Assembly: GCA_017430085.1 (NCBI GenBank)
Contig: JAFRNR010000014.1
Coordinates: 1-64,000, forward strand
DNA length: 64,000 nucleotides
Direction of reading: 5' to 3'
Origin: Lachnospiraceae bacterium
GTDB taxonomy: Bacteria > Bacillota > Clostridia > Lachnospirales > Lachnospiraceae
In this document: piece after piece, positions 48,821 through 56,829 of the stretch
How the letters are laid out: every line of letters begins with the position of its first letter
Position numbering within the stretch: the stretch's first letter is position 1
Position numbers and translations under genes: made by a program
Notes under the pieces: generated by a model
Database searches by the model: none
What the model saw: the letters and a program-made list of their open reading frames with translations, nothing else
What the model was told of the DNA's origin: nothing

Positions 48821-48849
48821 ATCATAGCACGCCGCGCGCGGCCGCGCAA
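48821..48849 (-). promoter_or_regulatory. Promoter of the thi operon
   Basis: Minus strand: TTGCGC (48849-48844), 17-nt spacer, TATGAT (48826-48821); start just before the aptamer. Confidence 0.65.
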
Positions 48850-48885
48850 GGGGAAAGCAGGAAAAAAGAGTCGCCGGGAAGGCCG

Positions 48886-49590
48886 TTATTCCACCTTCAG
48901 CATCCGGTACCCGATCCCGATGTGCGTCTGGATGTACTGCGGGGAGTCCGCGTCCGGCTCCAGTTTTTTCCGGAGCGAGACCATGAAAACGCGCAGGGAG
49001 GCGACGTCGTTTTCCCAGCTGCGGCCCCAGATCTTCTGGGTGATGAAGGTGTGGGTCAGGACGCGGCCGGTGTTGCGGGCCAGGAGGCAGAGGAGTTTAT
49101 ACTCGATCGGGGTCAGTTTGAGTTCTCCGCCGTTCAGGAAGGCACAGCCCGCGGAGTAATCGATCGAAAGCGCGCCATTCGTGTAGACGGACTCCTCCGG
49201 GCCGGTGCCGGCGCTCATCAGGGAAAGGCGGCGGATCGTGACGCGCAGGCGCGCCAGGAGTTCCTCCACGGAAAACGGCTTGGTTAGGTAATCGTCCGCG
49301 CCGGCGTCCAGCGCTTCGATCTTGTCCGCATCCTCGCTGCGTGCGCTGATCACGATGACGGGCATGTTGGACCAGGCCCGGATCTGCCGAATGACGTCGA
49401 TCCCGTCGCGGTCCGGCAGACCGAGGTCCAGGAAGACCACGTCGGGATTGTAGGAGGAGGCCTTCAGGATGGCTTCCGCCCCGTTCCCGGCGGTCAGATA
49501 GCGGTAATCATGCGTTTTCAGGGTGGTAACGATCAGGTTGCGGACGGGAGCATCGTCCTCCACCACCAGTATGACCGGTCTGTTATTCAT
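48886..49590 (-). CDS. kdpE: KdpE-type OmpR-family response regulator
   Basis: 234 aa from the ATG at 49590; a much longer in-frame extension is an Arg/Ala-rich shadow of kdpD. Receiver domain 1-120 with VVEDD, FLDLGLPDRDG (phospho-Asp) and LTKPF; OmpR winged helix from about 135 (LTPIEYKLLCLLARNTGRVL, GIGYRML). Overlaps the kdpD end by 8 nt. No kdpFABC in the window: the operon instead carries trkH and trkA. Confidence 0.92.
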   Translation of the reverse strand: MNNRPVILVVEDDAPVRNLIVTTLKTHDYRYLTAGNGAEAILKASSYNPDVVFLDLGLPDRDGIDVIRQIRAWSNMPVIVISARSEDADKIEALDAGADDYLTKPFSVEELLARLRVTIRRLSLMSAGTGPEESVYTNGALSIDYSAGCAFLNGGELKLTPIEYKLLCLLARNTGRVLTHTFITQKIWGRSWENDVASLRVFMVSLRKKLEPDADSPQYIQTHIGIGYRMLKVE

Positions 49591-51556
49591 CGGCAGGCAC
49601 CTCCTGGGCAGGCAGGGTAAAGCAGAAGCGGCAGCCGTGCGGCGGGTTGTCCGACAGCGTGATCGCGCCGCCGTGCGCTTCCACGATCGCGCGGCAGAGC
49701 GCCAGGCCCAGCCCCAGGCCGCGGCGGCCGTCCGCGATCTTGCTTTCTCCGGTATAGAACATTTCGAACACGTGCGGCTTGATCTCGTCCGGGATCCCCG
49801 GGCCGTCGTCGCACACGCTGACCGCAATGTCCGCGCCGCGTTTTTCGCTGCGGACCGTGATCGCGGAATCCGGCTGCGTGTTCTTGACCGCGTTGTTGAT
49901 CAGATTGATCAGCACCTGCGTGATCAGACGGGTGTCCATGCGGGCCAGCAGCAGGCGGTCTCCGCCCTCCACGGTGATCCGGTGGGTCGCAGCGCGGCGG
50001 TCGATATGCTTCAGCGCTTCGTCGATCACGTCGCCGACCACCTCGGGCGCCGGGTGCAGGTCCATCGTCCCGTTTTCGATGCGGGAGATGGAGAGCAGGT
50101 TTTCGACCAGGTCGATCAGCCATTCGGAGTCGTCATAGATGTCTGAGAAGATCTGTTTCAGGGCTTCGCGGTCCAGCTGTTCGTAATGGTTCAGCAGGTT
50201 GCTGGCGTTGCCCGAGATCGAGGTCAGAGGCGTGCGGATATCATGCGAGATCGTGCGCAGCAGGTTCGAGCGCAGCTGCTCATTGCGGGCGATACGGGCC
50301 GCCTGCTCCTTTTCCTCGGCGTTGCGCAGGCTCTCCAGCGCCAGCGCGCATTCGCCCAGGATCGACAGGAAAACGCTGTATTCAAAAGTCTCCAGCGGCC
50401 GGCCGTTCAGGCGGATACCGATCACGCCGTAGCAAGTACTGTTCAGCGACACCGGATGATACACCGCCTGTGCTTCCGGGAAATGCTCCGTGCCGCAGCC
50501 GGCGGGCTCGCGGTGCGTAAAGGCCCACTCGGCGGTCTCCCGCTCCGGGTCGTCCGCCAGCGGCCTTCCGGCTGTCTGTCCGGCGTCGAACAGACTCCCC
50601 GGCCCGAGCCGGCCGCCGCTGTCCGGGCGGTACACCGTCACTTCCCGGTCCAGCAGCGTGATGACCTGGCCGGCCGTGATCCGGATCACGCTGTCCGCGT
50701 CGCCGGCCTTCTGCAGCAGCTGGTTCGTATCGAACAGCACGCGCGCGCGGAACGCTTCGTGCGCCGCCTGCCGCGCCGAGGCCTTCAGTTTATTGGCCAG
50801 CGTGCCCGTGATCAGCGCGGACGCGAGCATGATGGCGAACGTCACCGCGTATTCCGTTTCGTACGTGTGGAAACTGAAGCGCGGCTCGATGAAAAAGTAG
50901 TTGAACAGGAACACGCTCGCCAGCGAACTGACCACGCTGTACAGCGGGCTGACCGTGACCACGGAGATCAGCAGCACGCCCAGGATAAACACGGTGATGA
51001 TATTGGCTTCCGAAAAACCGAAGCGCATGAATGCCAGTCCGACCAGTGTCACCGCGACCAGAAGCAGAAGCGTCAGCAGGGAGTCCTTTACGCTCAGCCC
51101 GGTCCGGTCTGTGCGGCGGCGCCGCTCGTGCTGGTATTTGAGGTCCACCGAGGAATCGGGGATGATGTAGACGTCCACGTCCGGGGCGTTCAGGATGATC
51201 TGCTCCGTGAGCGGCGGCTTGCTCCAGAAATGCTGGCGCTTCGCGCCGCTGCGTCCCATCACGATCTTGGTGGTGCCGGAGATGTGGGCGAATTCCGCGA
51301 TCTGGACCGGGATGTCGTCCCCGACGATCGTCGTCACGGATGCGCCGCCCTGCTCCGCAAAGCGGATGTTGCGCTGCAGCCGCTCCTTATCCTCCTCCGG
51401 CAGCGAATCGTAGTGCGAGGGCCGGATATAGATGGCAGTCAGCGCGGCGTGAAAAGCCTCCGCCATGCGGATGGCGGCGCCGATCACCTTCTGGTTCGTG
51501 GGGGACGGCGATAGGCAGACCAGGATCCGCTCGCCGCTTTCCCTTGCTGTCTCCAT
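49583..51556 (-). CDS. kdpD: KdpD-like sensor histidine kinase lacking the N-terminal KdpD domain
   Basis: 657 aa versus about 890 in classical KdpD. It starts directly with the universal-stress (Usp) domain, about 10-130 (RILVCLSPSPTNQKVI, IVMGRSGAKRQHFW). Four clustered TM helices follow (about 155-255, DUF4118), then a GAF-like region. The HisKA box is RTISHDIRTPLTSISGN and the HATPase has N, G1 and G2 boxes (LINLINNAVKNT, DDGPGIPD, GLGLGLALC). The Walker-type KdpD domain PF02702 is missing. In Gram-positive KdpD the Usp domain binds c-di-AMP; this part is kept. Confidence 0.9.
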   Translation of the reverse strand: METARESGERILVCLSPSPTNQKVIGAAIRMAEAFHAALTAIYIRPSHYDSLPEEDKERLQRNIRFAEQGGASVTTIVGDDIPVQIAEFAHISGTTKIVMGRSGAKRQHFWSKPPLTEQIILNAPDVDVYIIPDSSVDLKYQHERRRRTDRTGLSVKDSLLTLLLLVAVTLVGLAFMRFGFSEANIITVFILGVLLISVVTVSPLYSVVSSLASVFLFNYFFIEPRFSFHTYETEYAVTFAIMLASALITGTLANKLKASARQAAHEAFRARVLFDTNQLLQKAGDADSVIRITAGQVITLLDREVTVYRPDSGGRLGPGSLFDAGQTAGRPLADDPERETAEWAFTHREPAGCGTEHFPEAQAVYHPVSLNSTCYGVIGIRLNGRPLETFEYSVFLSILGECALALESLRNAEEKEQAARIARNEQLRSNLLRTISHDIRTPLTSISGNASNLLNHYEQLDREALKQIFSDIYDDSEWLIDLVENLLSISRIENGTMDLHPAPEVVGDVIDEALKHIDRRAATHRITVEGGDRLLLARMDTRLITQVLINLINNAVKNTQPDSAITVRSEKRGADIAVSVCDDGPGIPDEIKPHVFEMFYTGESKIADGRRGLGLGLALCRAIVEAHGGAITLSDNPPHGCRFCFTLPAQEVPADE

Positions 51557-51617
51557 ACTGATATCCTTTCTGCGCAGGCTGCGGTTTGATTATAGCACAA
51601 AACGGCGGGCCGCGCAC

Positions 51618-51698
51618 CTATCTGACAAAGCGGCGGACCAGAAAATAGCCGAAGGCGGCGACTGCGAACAGCAGCAGGATCAGGACCAGGTCAGTCAT
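51618..51698 (-). CDS. 26-residue single-TM membrane peptide between trkA and kdpD (KdpF-like size)
   Basis: ATG at 51698 preceded by AAAGGAGG with a 7-nt spacer, stop TAG at 51620-51618. The peptide reads MTDLVLILLLFAVAAFGYF followed by LVRRFVR: one TM helix with an acidic start and a basic end, so N-out/C-in or the reverse by charge. It fills the 160-nt gap between trkA and kdpD. Size and layout recall KdpF, the 29-residue stabiliser of the KdpFABC complex, but no KdpABC is encoded here. A small partner of TrkH or KdpD is the simplest guess. Confidence 0.65.
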   Translation of the reverse strand: MTDLVLILLLFAVAAFGYFLVRRFVR

Positions 51699-51716
51699 CG
51701 TCTTGCCTCCTTTCTC

Positions 51717-52364
51717 TCAGATCCGGAAACACTTCCGGACCGCCCGGTGTTCGCCCAGCACCAGCATGGTCTGACAGGTGCGCAGCACCGTCTCGGGCGT
51801 CACGGACAGGTTCATCTGCCCGTTTTCCCGGACACCCATGATATTGATCCCGTACTTTTTGCGGATATCGATCCGGCCGATGCTCTGCCCGGCCCAGTCG
51901 GCCGGTACGGTGATCTCGAAAATGCCGTGGGCTTCGTCCAGTTTGATATAGTCCAGGATGTGGCGGGAGGTATACCGGATCGCCGCCCATTCGGCAATCT
52001 GCTTCTCCGGGTCGATCACTTCGTCCGCCCCGTTGCGCAGCAGGAATTTGGCCTGCACGTCGCGGTCCGCGCGGGAGATCACCAGCTTCGCCCCCAGTTC
52101 TTTGAGGAGCGAGGCGGTCTCCAGCGAGCTCTGGAAATCGCAGGCGATCGCCACGAAGCAGACGTCGAAATTGTTGACGCCCAGGGAACGCAGGAAGGCT
52201 TCCTCCGTGCTGTCACCGATCTGCGCGTCGGTCACGAAGGGCAGGGCCCGGCTGACGCGCTCCTCGTTTTTATCCACGGCCAGGACCTCGTGGCCCAGGT
52301 CATGCAGCTGCTTTGCGAGCCGCATGCCGAAATTGTTCAGGCCGATCAGTAAAACCGATTTCAT
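51717..52364 (-). CDS. trkA: TrkA/KtrA-type K+ channel regulatory (RCK) protein
   Basis: 215 aa from the ATG at 52364 (AAAGGAGGCTTTTC upstream). TrkA-N Rossmann domain begins SVLLIGLNNFGMRLAKQL with the nucleotide loop and VLAVDKNEERV; TrkA-C domain from about 140 (GIFEITVPADWAGQSIG). A single RCK unit as in KtrA/KtrC, which gates the ion channel subunit in response to ATP/ADP or c-di-AMP. Confidence 0.93.
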   Translation of the reverse strand: MKSVLLIGLNNFGMRLAKQLHDLGHEVLAVDKNEERVSRALPFVTDAQIGDSTEEAFLRSLGVNNFDVCFVAIACDFQSSLETASLLKELGAKLVISRADRDVQAKFLLRNGADEVIDPEKQIAEWAAIRYTSRHILDYIKLDEAHGIFEITVPADWAGQSIGRIDIRKKYGINIMGVRENGQMNLSVTPETVLRTCQTMLVLGEHRAVRKCFRI

Positions 52365-52384
52365 GAAAAGCCTCCTTTCTCCGC

Positions 52385-53719
52385 CTATCCGACTGCGATC
52401 TTCTCCAGCGGGAAGCGGGAGACCTCGCCGCTCTTGATGCTGAGCGCGGCGCACATCACGGTGAGGCCGCCGGCCCGGCCGAAAAACATCAGCGAGATCA
52501 GGACCAGGCGGGACAGCGGCCCCAGCGCCGGCGTGATCCCCAGGGACAGGCCGACCGTGCCGATGGCCGAGGCAGTCTCGAACAGGCAGGTGCCGATGGG
52601 CAGGCTCTCCGCGCGGCTGATCAGCAGCGCGCCGGACACGGTCAGGAACAGGTACAGGAGCAGCAGCGACGACGCACTCTTGACCGCCGGATCCTCCAGG
52701 CGCCGCCCGAACAGCTGCGCGTGGTTCCGGCGCCGGAACACGGAGACCGCGTTAGCCAGCAGGATGACCGCCGTCGTGTTCTTGATGCCGCCCGCGGTGG
52801 AGCCCGGCGAGCCGCCGATCAGCATCAGGCCGGTCAGCATCACTTTGCTGCTGCCGGACATCTGTGCCAGGTCCGAGGTATTGAAGCCTGCCGTGCGGGG
52901 CGTGACCGCCTGGAACAGGGACAGGCCGATCCGTTCGCCCAGCGGGTAAGCGCCGTATTCTTCGAAAAACAGCCAGGCGGCCGGGAGCAGGATCAGGACG
53001 GCCGTCGCCGCCAGGATGACCTTCGTCTGCATCCGGTACCGGCGCAGGCGGAAGCGGTTGACCGCGATGTCTTCCCATGTCAGGAAGCCGAGGCCGCCGA
53101 TCACGATCAGCAGGCCCAGCGGCAGGACCGCACCGGGCTGGGCGGCGAACGCCGTCAGGGACGAATACGCCCCGGTCCGGTCTCCCATGATGTCGAAGCC
53201 CGCATTGCAGAACGCCGAAACGGAATGGAAGACCGCCATCCAGACGCCATGCAGGCCGTATTCCCCGCAGAAAGCCGGCATCATCGCCAGCGCGCCGGCC
53301 AGTTCGGTCAGAAAGACCAGTTTCAGCACAAAGCCGGTCTTCCGGACCATCCCGCCCAGCTGATGGGCGCTCAGGCTGTCCCGGATCAGGCCGCGCTGCA
53401 TCAGGGAGATCTTCCGGCCGGAGGCCATCGCGATCAGGACTGCCACGGTCACGACGCCCAGCCCGCCGATCTGGATCAGCACCAGAATGACCGCCTGCCC
53501 GAAGCCGGACCAGGCCAGCGCCGTATCCCGCACGATCAACCCGGTCACGCAGACGGCCGACACCGACGTGAACAGCGCGTCGCCCGCCGGCGCCGCATCG
53601 CCCGACCGGGACGCCGCCGGCAGCATCAGCAGCCCCGTCCCGATCAGGATGACCGCGGCAAACCCGGCCAGTACGATCCGGAACCCGGATATCCTGTTCC
53701 CCAAACGCCGCCTGCCCAT
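52385..53719 (-). CDS. trkH: TrkH/KtrB-type K+ uptake channel subunit
   Basis: 444 aa from the ATG at 53719 (AAGGAGGAGGTC upstream). Repeated M1-P-M2 units with selectivity-loop glycines, e.g. VCVTGLIVRD, FCNAGFDIMG, TPRTAGFNTSD and ASAIGTVGLSLG, plus GGSPGSTAGGIKNTT. Forms the K+/Na+-coupled pore gated by the TrkA protein encoded 20 nt downstream. Confidence 0.94.
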   Translation of the reverse strand: MGRRRLGNRISGFRIVLAGFAAVILIGTGLLMLPAASRSGDAAPAGDALFTSVSAVCVTGLIVRDTALAWSGFGQAVILVLIQIGGLGVVTVAVLIAMASGRKISLMQRGLIRDSLSAHQLGGMVRKTGFVLKLVFLTELAGALAMMPAFCGEYGLHGVWMAVFHSVSAFCNAGFDIMGDRTGAYSSLTAFAAQPGAVLPLGLLIVIGGLGFLTWEDIAVNRFRLRRYRMQTKVILAATAVLILLPAAWLFFEEYGAYPLGERIGLSLFQAVTPRTAGFNTSDLAQMSGSSKVMLTGLMLIGGSPGSTAGGIKNTTAVILLANAVSVFRRRNHAQLFGRRLEDPAVKSASSLLLLYLFLTVSGALLISRAESLPIGTCLFETASAIGTVGLSLGITPALGPLSRLVLISLMFFGRAGGLTVMCAALSIKSGEVSRFPLEKIAVG

Positions 53720-53748
53720 GACCTCCTCCTTTCCCATTCTGCACCCCG

Positions 53749-53814
53749 ATCATAGCAGACCTCCCGCAAAGACGGTGTTAAGGCATGGCGCGGAGGCATT
53801 AAGATTCCGTTAAG
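53749..53814 (-). promoter_or_regulatory. OmpR-family-type operator and promoter of the trkH-trkA-kdpDE operon
   Basis: On the minus strand CTTAAC-N5-CTTAAT (53814-53798) and CTTAAC-N5-CTTTGC (53782-53766): two pairs of 6-mers with an 11-bp period, the pairs themselves 21 bp apart. The nearest half-site ends 11 bp from a TATGAT -10 (53754-53749) that has no good -35. That geometry is seen at PhoB/KdpE-type activated promoters. KdpE from the same operon is the natural candidate. Confidence 0.55.
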
Positions 53815-53824
53815 ATGCAGCCTC

Positions 53825-53896
53825 AGGCCGTTGAACCAACGGCCCCTACGCAAAAGAACCGTCCCCCCTGTCAGAAAAGATGACAAAAGAACCGTC
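53825..53896. repeat. Cluster of both repeat families upstream of the ABC-F gene
   Basis: AGGCCGTTG-AACCA-ACGGCCCCTACG (53825-53849) belongs to the GTAGGGGC family. It is followed by two direct copies of AAAAGAACCGTCCC (about 53851 and 53884) separated by CTGTCAGAAAAGATGACA, a GGGACGG-family element. Confidence 0.7.
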
Positions 53897-53984
53897 CCTT
53901 CCTCATCTTCCCCTTGCATTTTCCGCAATTTATGCGAAAATAGAAAGGTAGTACACCTATACAACGCGGAAGGATGAAGCGCTT

Positions 53985-55616
53985 ATGATCACTGTCAGCA
54001 ATGTTACGGTCCGGTTCGGAAAATCCGCCCTCTTTGAGGACGTGAACGTTAAATTTGTGCCCGGCGAGTGCTACGGCCTGATCGGGGCCAACGGCGCCGG
54101 AAAGTCCACGTTCCTGCGCGTGCTGACCGGGGAGCTGGAGCCGAACCGCGGCGAGGTGCACATCACGCCGGGGGACCGGCTGTCGTTCCTGAAGCAGGAC
54201 CATTTCGCGTACGACGAATTCCCGGTACTGGAGACGGTCATGATGGGCAACCCGCGCCTGGTCGAAGTCATGAAGGAGAAGGACGCGCTGTACGCGAAGG
54301 AGGACTTCACGGACGAGGACGGCATCAAGGCCAGCGAACTGGAGGGCGAATTCGCCGCCATGAACGGCTGGGAGGCCGAATCCGATGCGGCGTCGCTCTT
54401 AAACGGCCTGGGCGTGGAGCCGGAATATCATTACATGCTCATGAAGGACCTTGACGGCGCACTGAAGGTCAAAGTACTGCTGGCGCAGGCCCTGTTCGGC
54501 AATCCGGACATCCTGCTCCTGGACGAGCCGACCAACCACCTGGACCTGGCCGCCATCGCGTGGCTGGAGGAGTTCCTGATCAACTTCGAAAACACCGTGA
54601 TCGTGGTCTCCCACGACCGCTATTTCCTGAATAAAGTCTGCACCATGATCGCGGACATCGACTACGGCAAGATCCAGCTCTACGCCGGCAACTACGACTT
54701 CTGGTACGAATCCAGCCAGCTGCGCATCCGCCAGATGAAGGAAGCGAACAAGAAGAAAGAGGAGCAGATCAAGGAACTGCAGGAATTCATCCAGCGCTTC
54801 TCCGCAAACGCCTCCAAATCCAAACAGGCCACGTCACGCAAACGCGCGCTGGAGAAGATCCAGCTGGAGGACATCCGCCCGTCCAGCCGCAAATACCCGT
54901 ACATCGACTTCCGCCCGGACCGCAGCATCGGCAACGAAGTGCTGGAGGTGCACAACCTCACCAAGACCGTGAACGGCGTGAAGATCCTGGACGATATCTC
55001 CTTCGTCCTGCGCCGCGAGGACAAAGTCGCCCTGGTGGGCTCGGACGAACTGGCCAAGACCATGCTCTTCCAGATCCTGATGGGCGAAGTCGAACCGGAC
55101 AGCGGCTCCTACAAGTGGGGCGTCACCACCAGCCGCGCGTATTTCCCGAAGGACAGCTCCGACGAATTCAAGAGCGACCTCAACATCACCGAATGGCTCA
55201 CCGGCTACTCCGCCATCAAGGACATGACCTATGTGCGCGGGTTCCTGGGCCGCATGCTCTTCGCCGGCGACGACGGCGTGAAGAAGCTCTCCGTGCTGTC
55301 CGGCGGCGAGCGCGTGCGCTGCATGTTCTCGAAGATGATGATCTCCGGCGCGAACGTGCTGCTCTTCGACGAGCCCACGAACCATCTGGACATGGAATCC
55401 ATCACCGCCCTGAACAACGGGATGATGAAATTCCCGGGCGTGATCATCTTCTCCTCCCGGGACCATCAGATCGTGCAGACCACGGCCAACCGGATCATGG
55501 AACTGGTGAACGGCAGACTGATCGACAAGATCACGACTTACGACGAATACCTGGCGGACGACGTCATGGCCATGAAACGCCAGGTTTACCACGTAGACCC
55601 GAAGGATCTGGGATGA
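53985..55616 (+). CDS. ABC-F family ATPase (YbiT-like) with degenerate second nucleotide site
   Basis: 543 aa. First cassette is complete: GANGAGKST, LLDEPTNHLD and VVSHDRYF. The linker (about 240-300) has QEFIQRFSANASKSKQATSR, matching YbiT-type ABC-F proteins. In the second cassette the Walker A is GSDELAKTM (about 348-356) rather than GxxGxGKST, and the H-loop reads SSRDHQ. The signature LSGGERVR and LLFDEPTNHLDMES are kept. No TM domain: ABC-F proteins act on the ribosome as translation factors. ATG after GGAAGGATGAAGCGCTT. Confidence 0.88.
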   Translation: MITVSNVTVRFGKSALFEDVNVKFVPGECYGLIGANGAGKSTFLRVLTGELEPNRGEVHITPGDRLSFLKQDHFAYDEFPVLETVMMGNPRLVEVMKEKDALYAKEDFTDEDGIKASELEGEFAAMNGWEAESDAASLLNGLGVEPEYHYMLMKDLDGALKVKVLLAQALFGNPDILLLDEPTNHLDLAAIAWLEEFLINFENTVIVVSHDRYFLNKVCTMIADIDYGKIQLYAGNYDFWYESSQLRIRQMKEANKKKEEQIKELQEFIQRFSANASKSKQATSRKRALEKIQLEDIRPSSRKYPYIDFRPDRSIGNEVLEVHNLTKTVNGVKILDDISFVLRREDKVALVGSDELAKTMLFQILMGEVEPDSGSYKWGVTTSRAYFPKDSSDEFKSDLNITEWLTGYSAIKDMTYVRGFLGRMLFAGDDGVKKLSVLSGGERVRCMFSKMMISGANVLLFDEPTNHLDMESITALNNGMMKFPGVIIFSSRDHQIVQTTANRIMELVNGRLIDKITTYDEYLADDVMAMKRQVYHVDPKDLG

Positions 55617-55664
55617 CCGCCGGCCGCGCGCCGTCCCGTCAGAATGAAGAAAGGAAGGACCCTC

Positions 55665-56258
55665 ATGGAAAAGAATTGCCCTCATTGCGGAACCCCTCTG
55701 GAAGAAAACGCCCTGTTCTGCCCGGAATGCGGCGAAAAAGTAACGGCGGCCCCGTCGTCTTCGTACGATTGGCTGGATGAAGTATCGGCTGCGGAACCGG
55801 AAACGGCTGCGCCTGCACCGGCCGCTGAGCCTGTGTATACCGCGCCGGCTGCTGCCCCTGTGTATACCGCGCCGGCTGCTGCCCCGGCTGCTGCCGCGCC
55901 TGTCACGCCTGCGGCTCCGGCCCATTCCGCGCCGGTCCCGAAGACGGGCGAGCCCGAAGCCATCACGGTCTACAATAAGCCGCTGAGCACCGCCGCTTAT
56001 TTCTGGACCCTCTTCCTGTTCCTTGTCCCCGGCATCGGCCTGATCGCCATGCTGATCATGGCTTTCACCGCCCGGAACAAGAACCGCCGGAACTTCGCCC
56101 AGGCCTGCCTGATCTACGTGCTGATCGTGCTGATCCTGCTCGGCCTCTTCATGCTGGTCCTCGTCGTCAGCGGCAAGAGCTTCGGCATCGACATCAGCAA
56201 ATTCAGTTTCCAGACGATCTGGGAAGGATTCCTGAACGGGATCGGATTTGTGAAATAA
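55665..56258 (+). CDS. Zinc-ribbon, Pro/Ala-linker, two-TM membrane protein
   Basis: 197 aa from the ATG at 55665 (GGAAGGACCCTC upstream). N-terminal zinc ribbon CPHCG...CPECGEK, a low-complexity linker with repeated YTAPAAAP units (about 50-100), then two TM helices (YFWTLFLFLVPGIGLIAMLI and YVLIVLILLGLFMLVLVV). The C-terminal FGIDISKF segment is short. Same general plan as the zinc-ribbon proteins of the 26-38 kb island but not part of it. Function unknown. It follows the ABC-F gene by 48 nt. Confidence 0.7.
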   Translation: MEKNCPHCGTPLEENALFCPECGEKVTAAPSSSYDWLDEVSAAEPETAAPAPAAEPVYTAPAAAPVYTAPAAAPAAAAPVTPAAPAHSAPVPKTGEPEAITVYNKPLSTAAYFWTLFLFLVPGIGLIAMLIMAFTARNKNRRNFAQACLIYVLIVLILLGLFMLVLVVSGKSFGIDISKFSFQTIWEGFLNGIGFVK

Positions 56259-56261
56259 AAA

Positions 56262-56319
56262 AAAGACAGAGGATCGTCTCTGTCTTCACAGTACGGGCGG
56301 CCGCCGGGCCGCCCTTTTT
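56262..56319 (+). terminator. Terminator plus GTAGGGGC-type hairpin
   Basis: AAGACAGAG-GATCGT-CTCTGTCTT (56265-56287) after an A run, then ACGGGCGGCC-GCC-GGGCCGCCC followed by TTTTTG (56293-56319). Two stacked hairpins end the ABC-F transcript and the convergent NUDIX transcript. Confidence 0.75.
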
Positions 56320-56357
56320 GTTGCTGTTTTAGTTTTGTATCGGTTCTTCCGTCCGTT

Positions 56358-56828
56358 TTATACCGCTATTTCCTGCCCGTTCAGCACGGCCCGCACCAGG
56401 TCGTCGCCCCGGTAACACAGTTTGAGGGAGAAGAACGGGGCGTCCTCGCGGACCAGTCTGAAGAAGATGCGGTCGCCTTCCCACTGCGGCAGCGCGTCCA
56501 TTTCGGATTCGGGGATCCAGCGGAGGATGCCTTCGGAGGTATCTGTCAACTCGCCGGTGAAGCCGTCCGCGGTGAAGAGGTGCATGTATTCGGTGCCCCA
56601 TTCGTCGCTGACGAAGGTGATGATGCCGCGGAACCGGTACTGCGTGAGGGTCAGGCCGGTCTCTTCGCGGACTTCGCGGAGGAGGCAGTCCTCCGGGCTC
56701 TCGCCGGCCTCGAATTTGCCGCCGATGCCGACCCATTTGCCGTGGTTGAGGTCATGGTCCTTTTTGACGCGGTGGAGCATCAGGTACTCATCGCCGCGGC
56801 GGATGTAGCACAGGGTCGTGTTCAGCAT
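56358..56828 (-). CDS. NUDIX hydrolase (MutT-like)
   Basis: 156 aa. NUDIX box GGKFEAGESPEDCLLREVREETGL in parts: GGKFEAGESPEDC then LLREVREETGL, the GxExxEE pattern with spacing of 8-oxo-dGTP diphosphatases. Starts with NTTLCYIRRGDEYLMLHRVKK as in the MutT/NUDT1 subgroup. Starts 1 nt from the DUF1287 gene stop. Confidence 0.9.
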   Translation of the reverse strand: MLNTTLCYIRRGDEYLMLHRVKKDHDLNHGKWVGIGGKFEAGESPEDCLLREVREETGLTLTQYRFRGIITFVSDEWGTEYMHLFTADGFTGELTDTSEGILRWIPESEMDALPQWEGDRIFFRLVREDAPFFSLKLCYRGDDLVRAVLNGQEIAV

Positions 56829-56829
56829 G

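Noticed and set aside
49591..49827. 79-residue N-terminal extension of kdpE
   Set aside because: It is an Arg/Ala/Ser-rich out-of-frame reading of the kdpD 3' end; the receiver starts properly at 49590.
50186..51514. 442-codon plus-strand frame opposite kdpD
   Set aside because: Arg/Gln/His-rich shadow with no motifs; kdpD is complete on the other strand.
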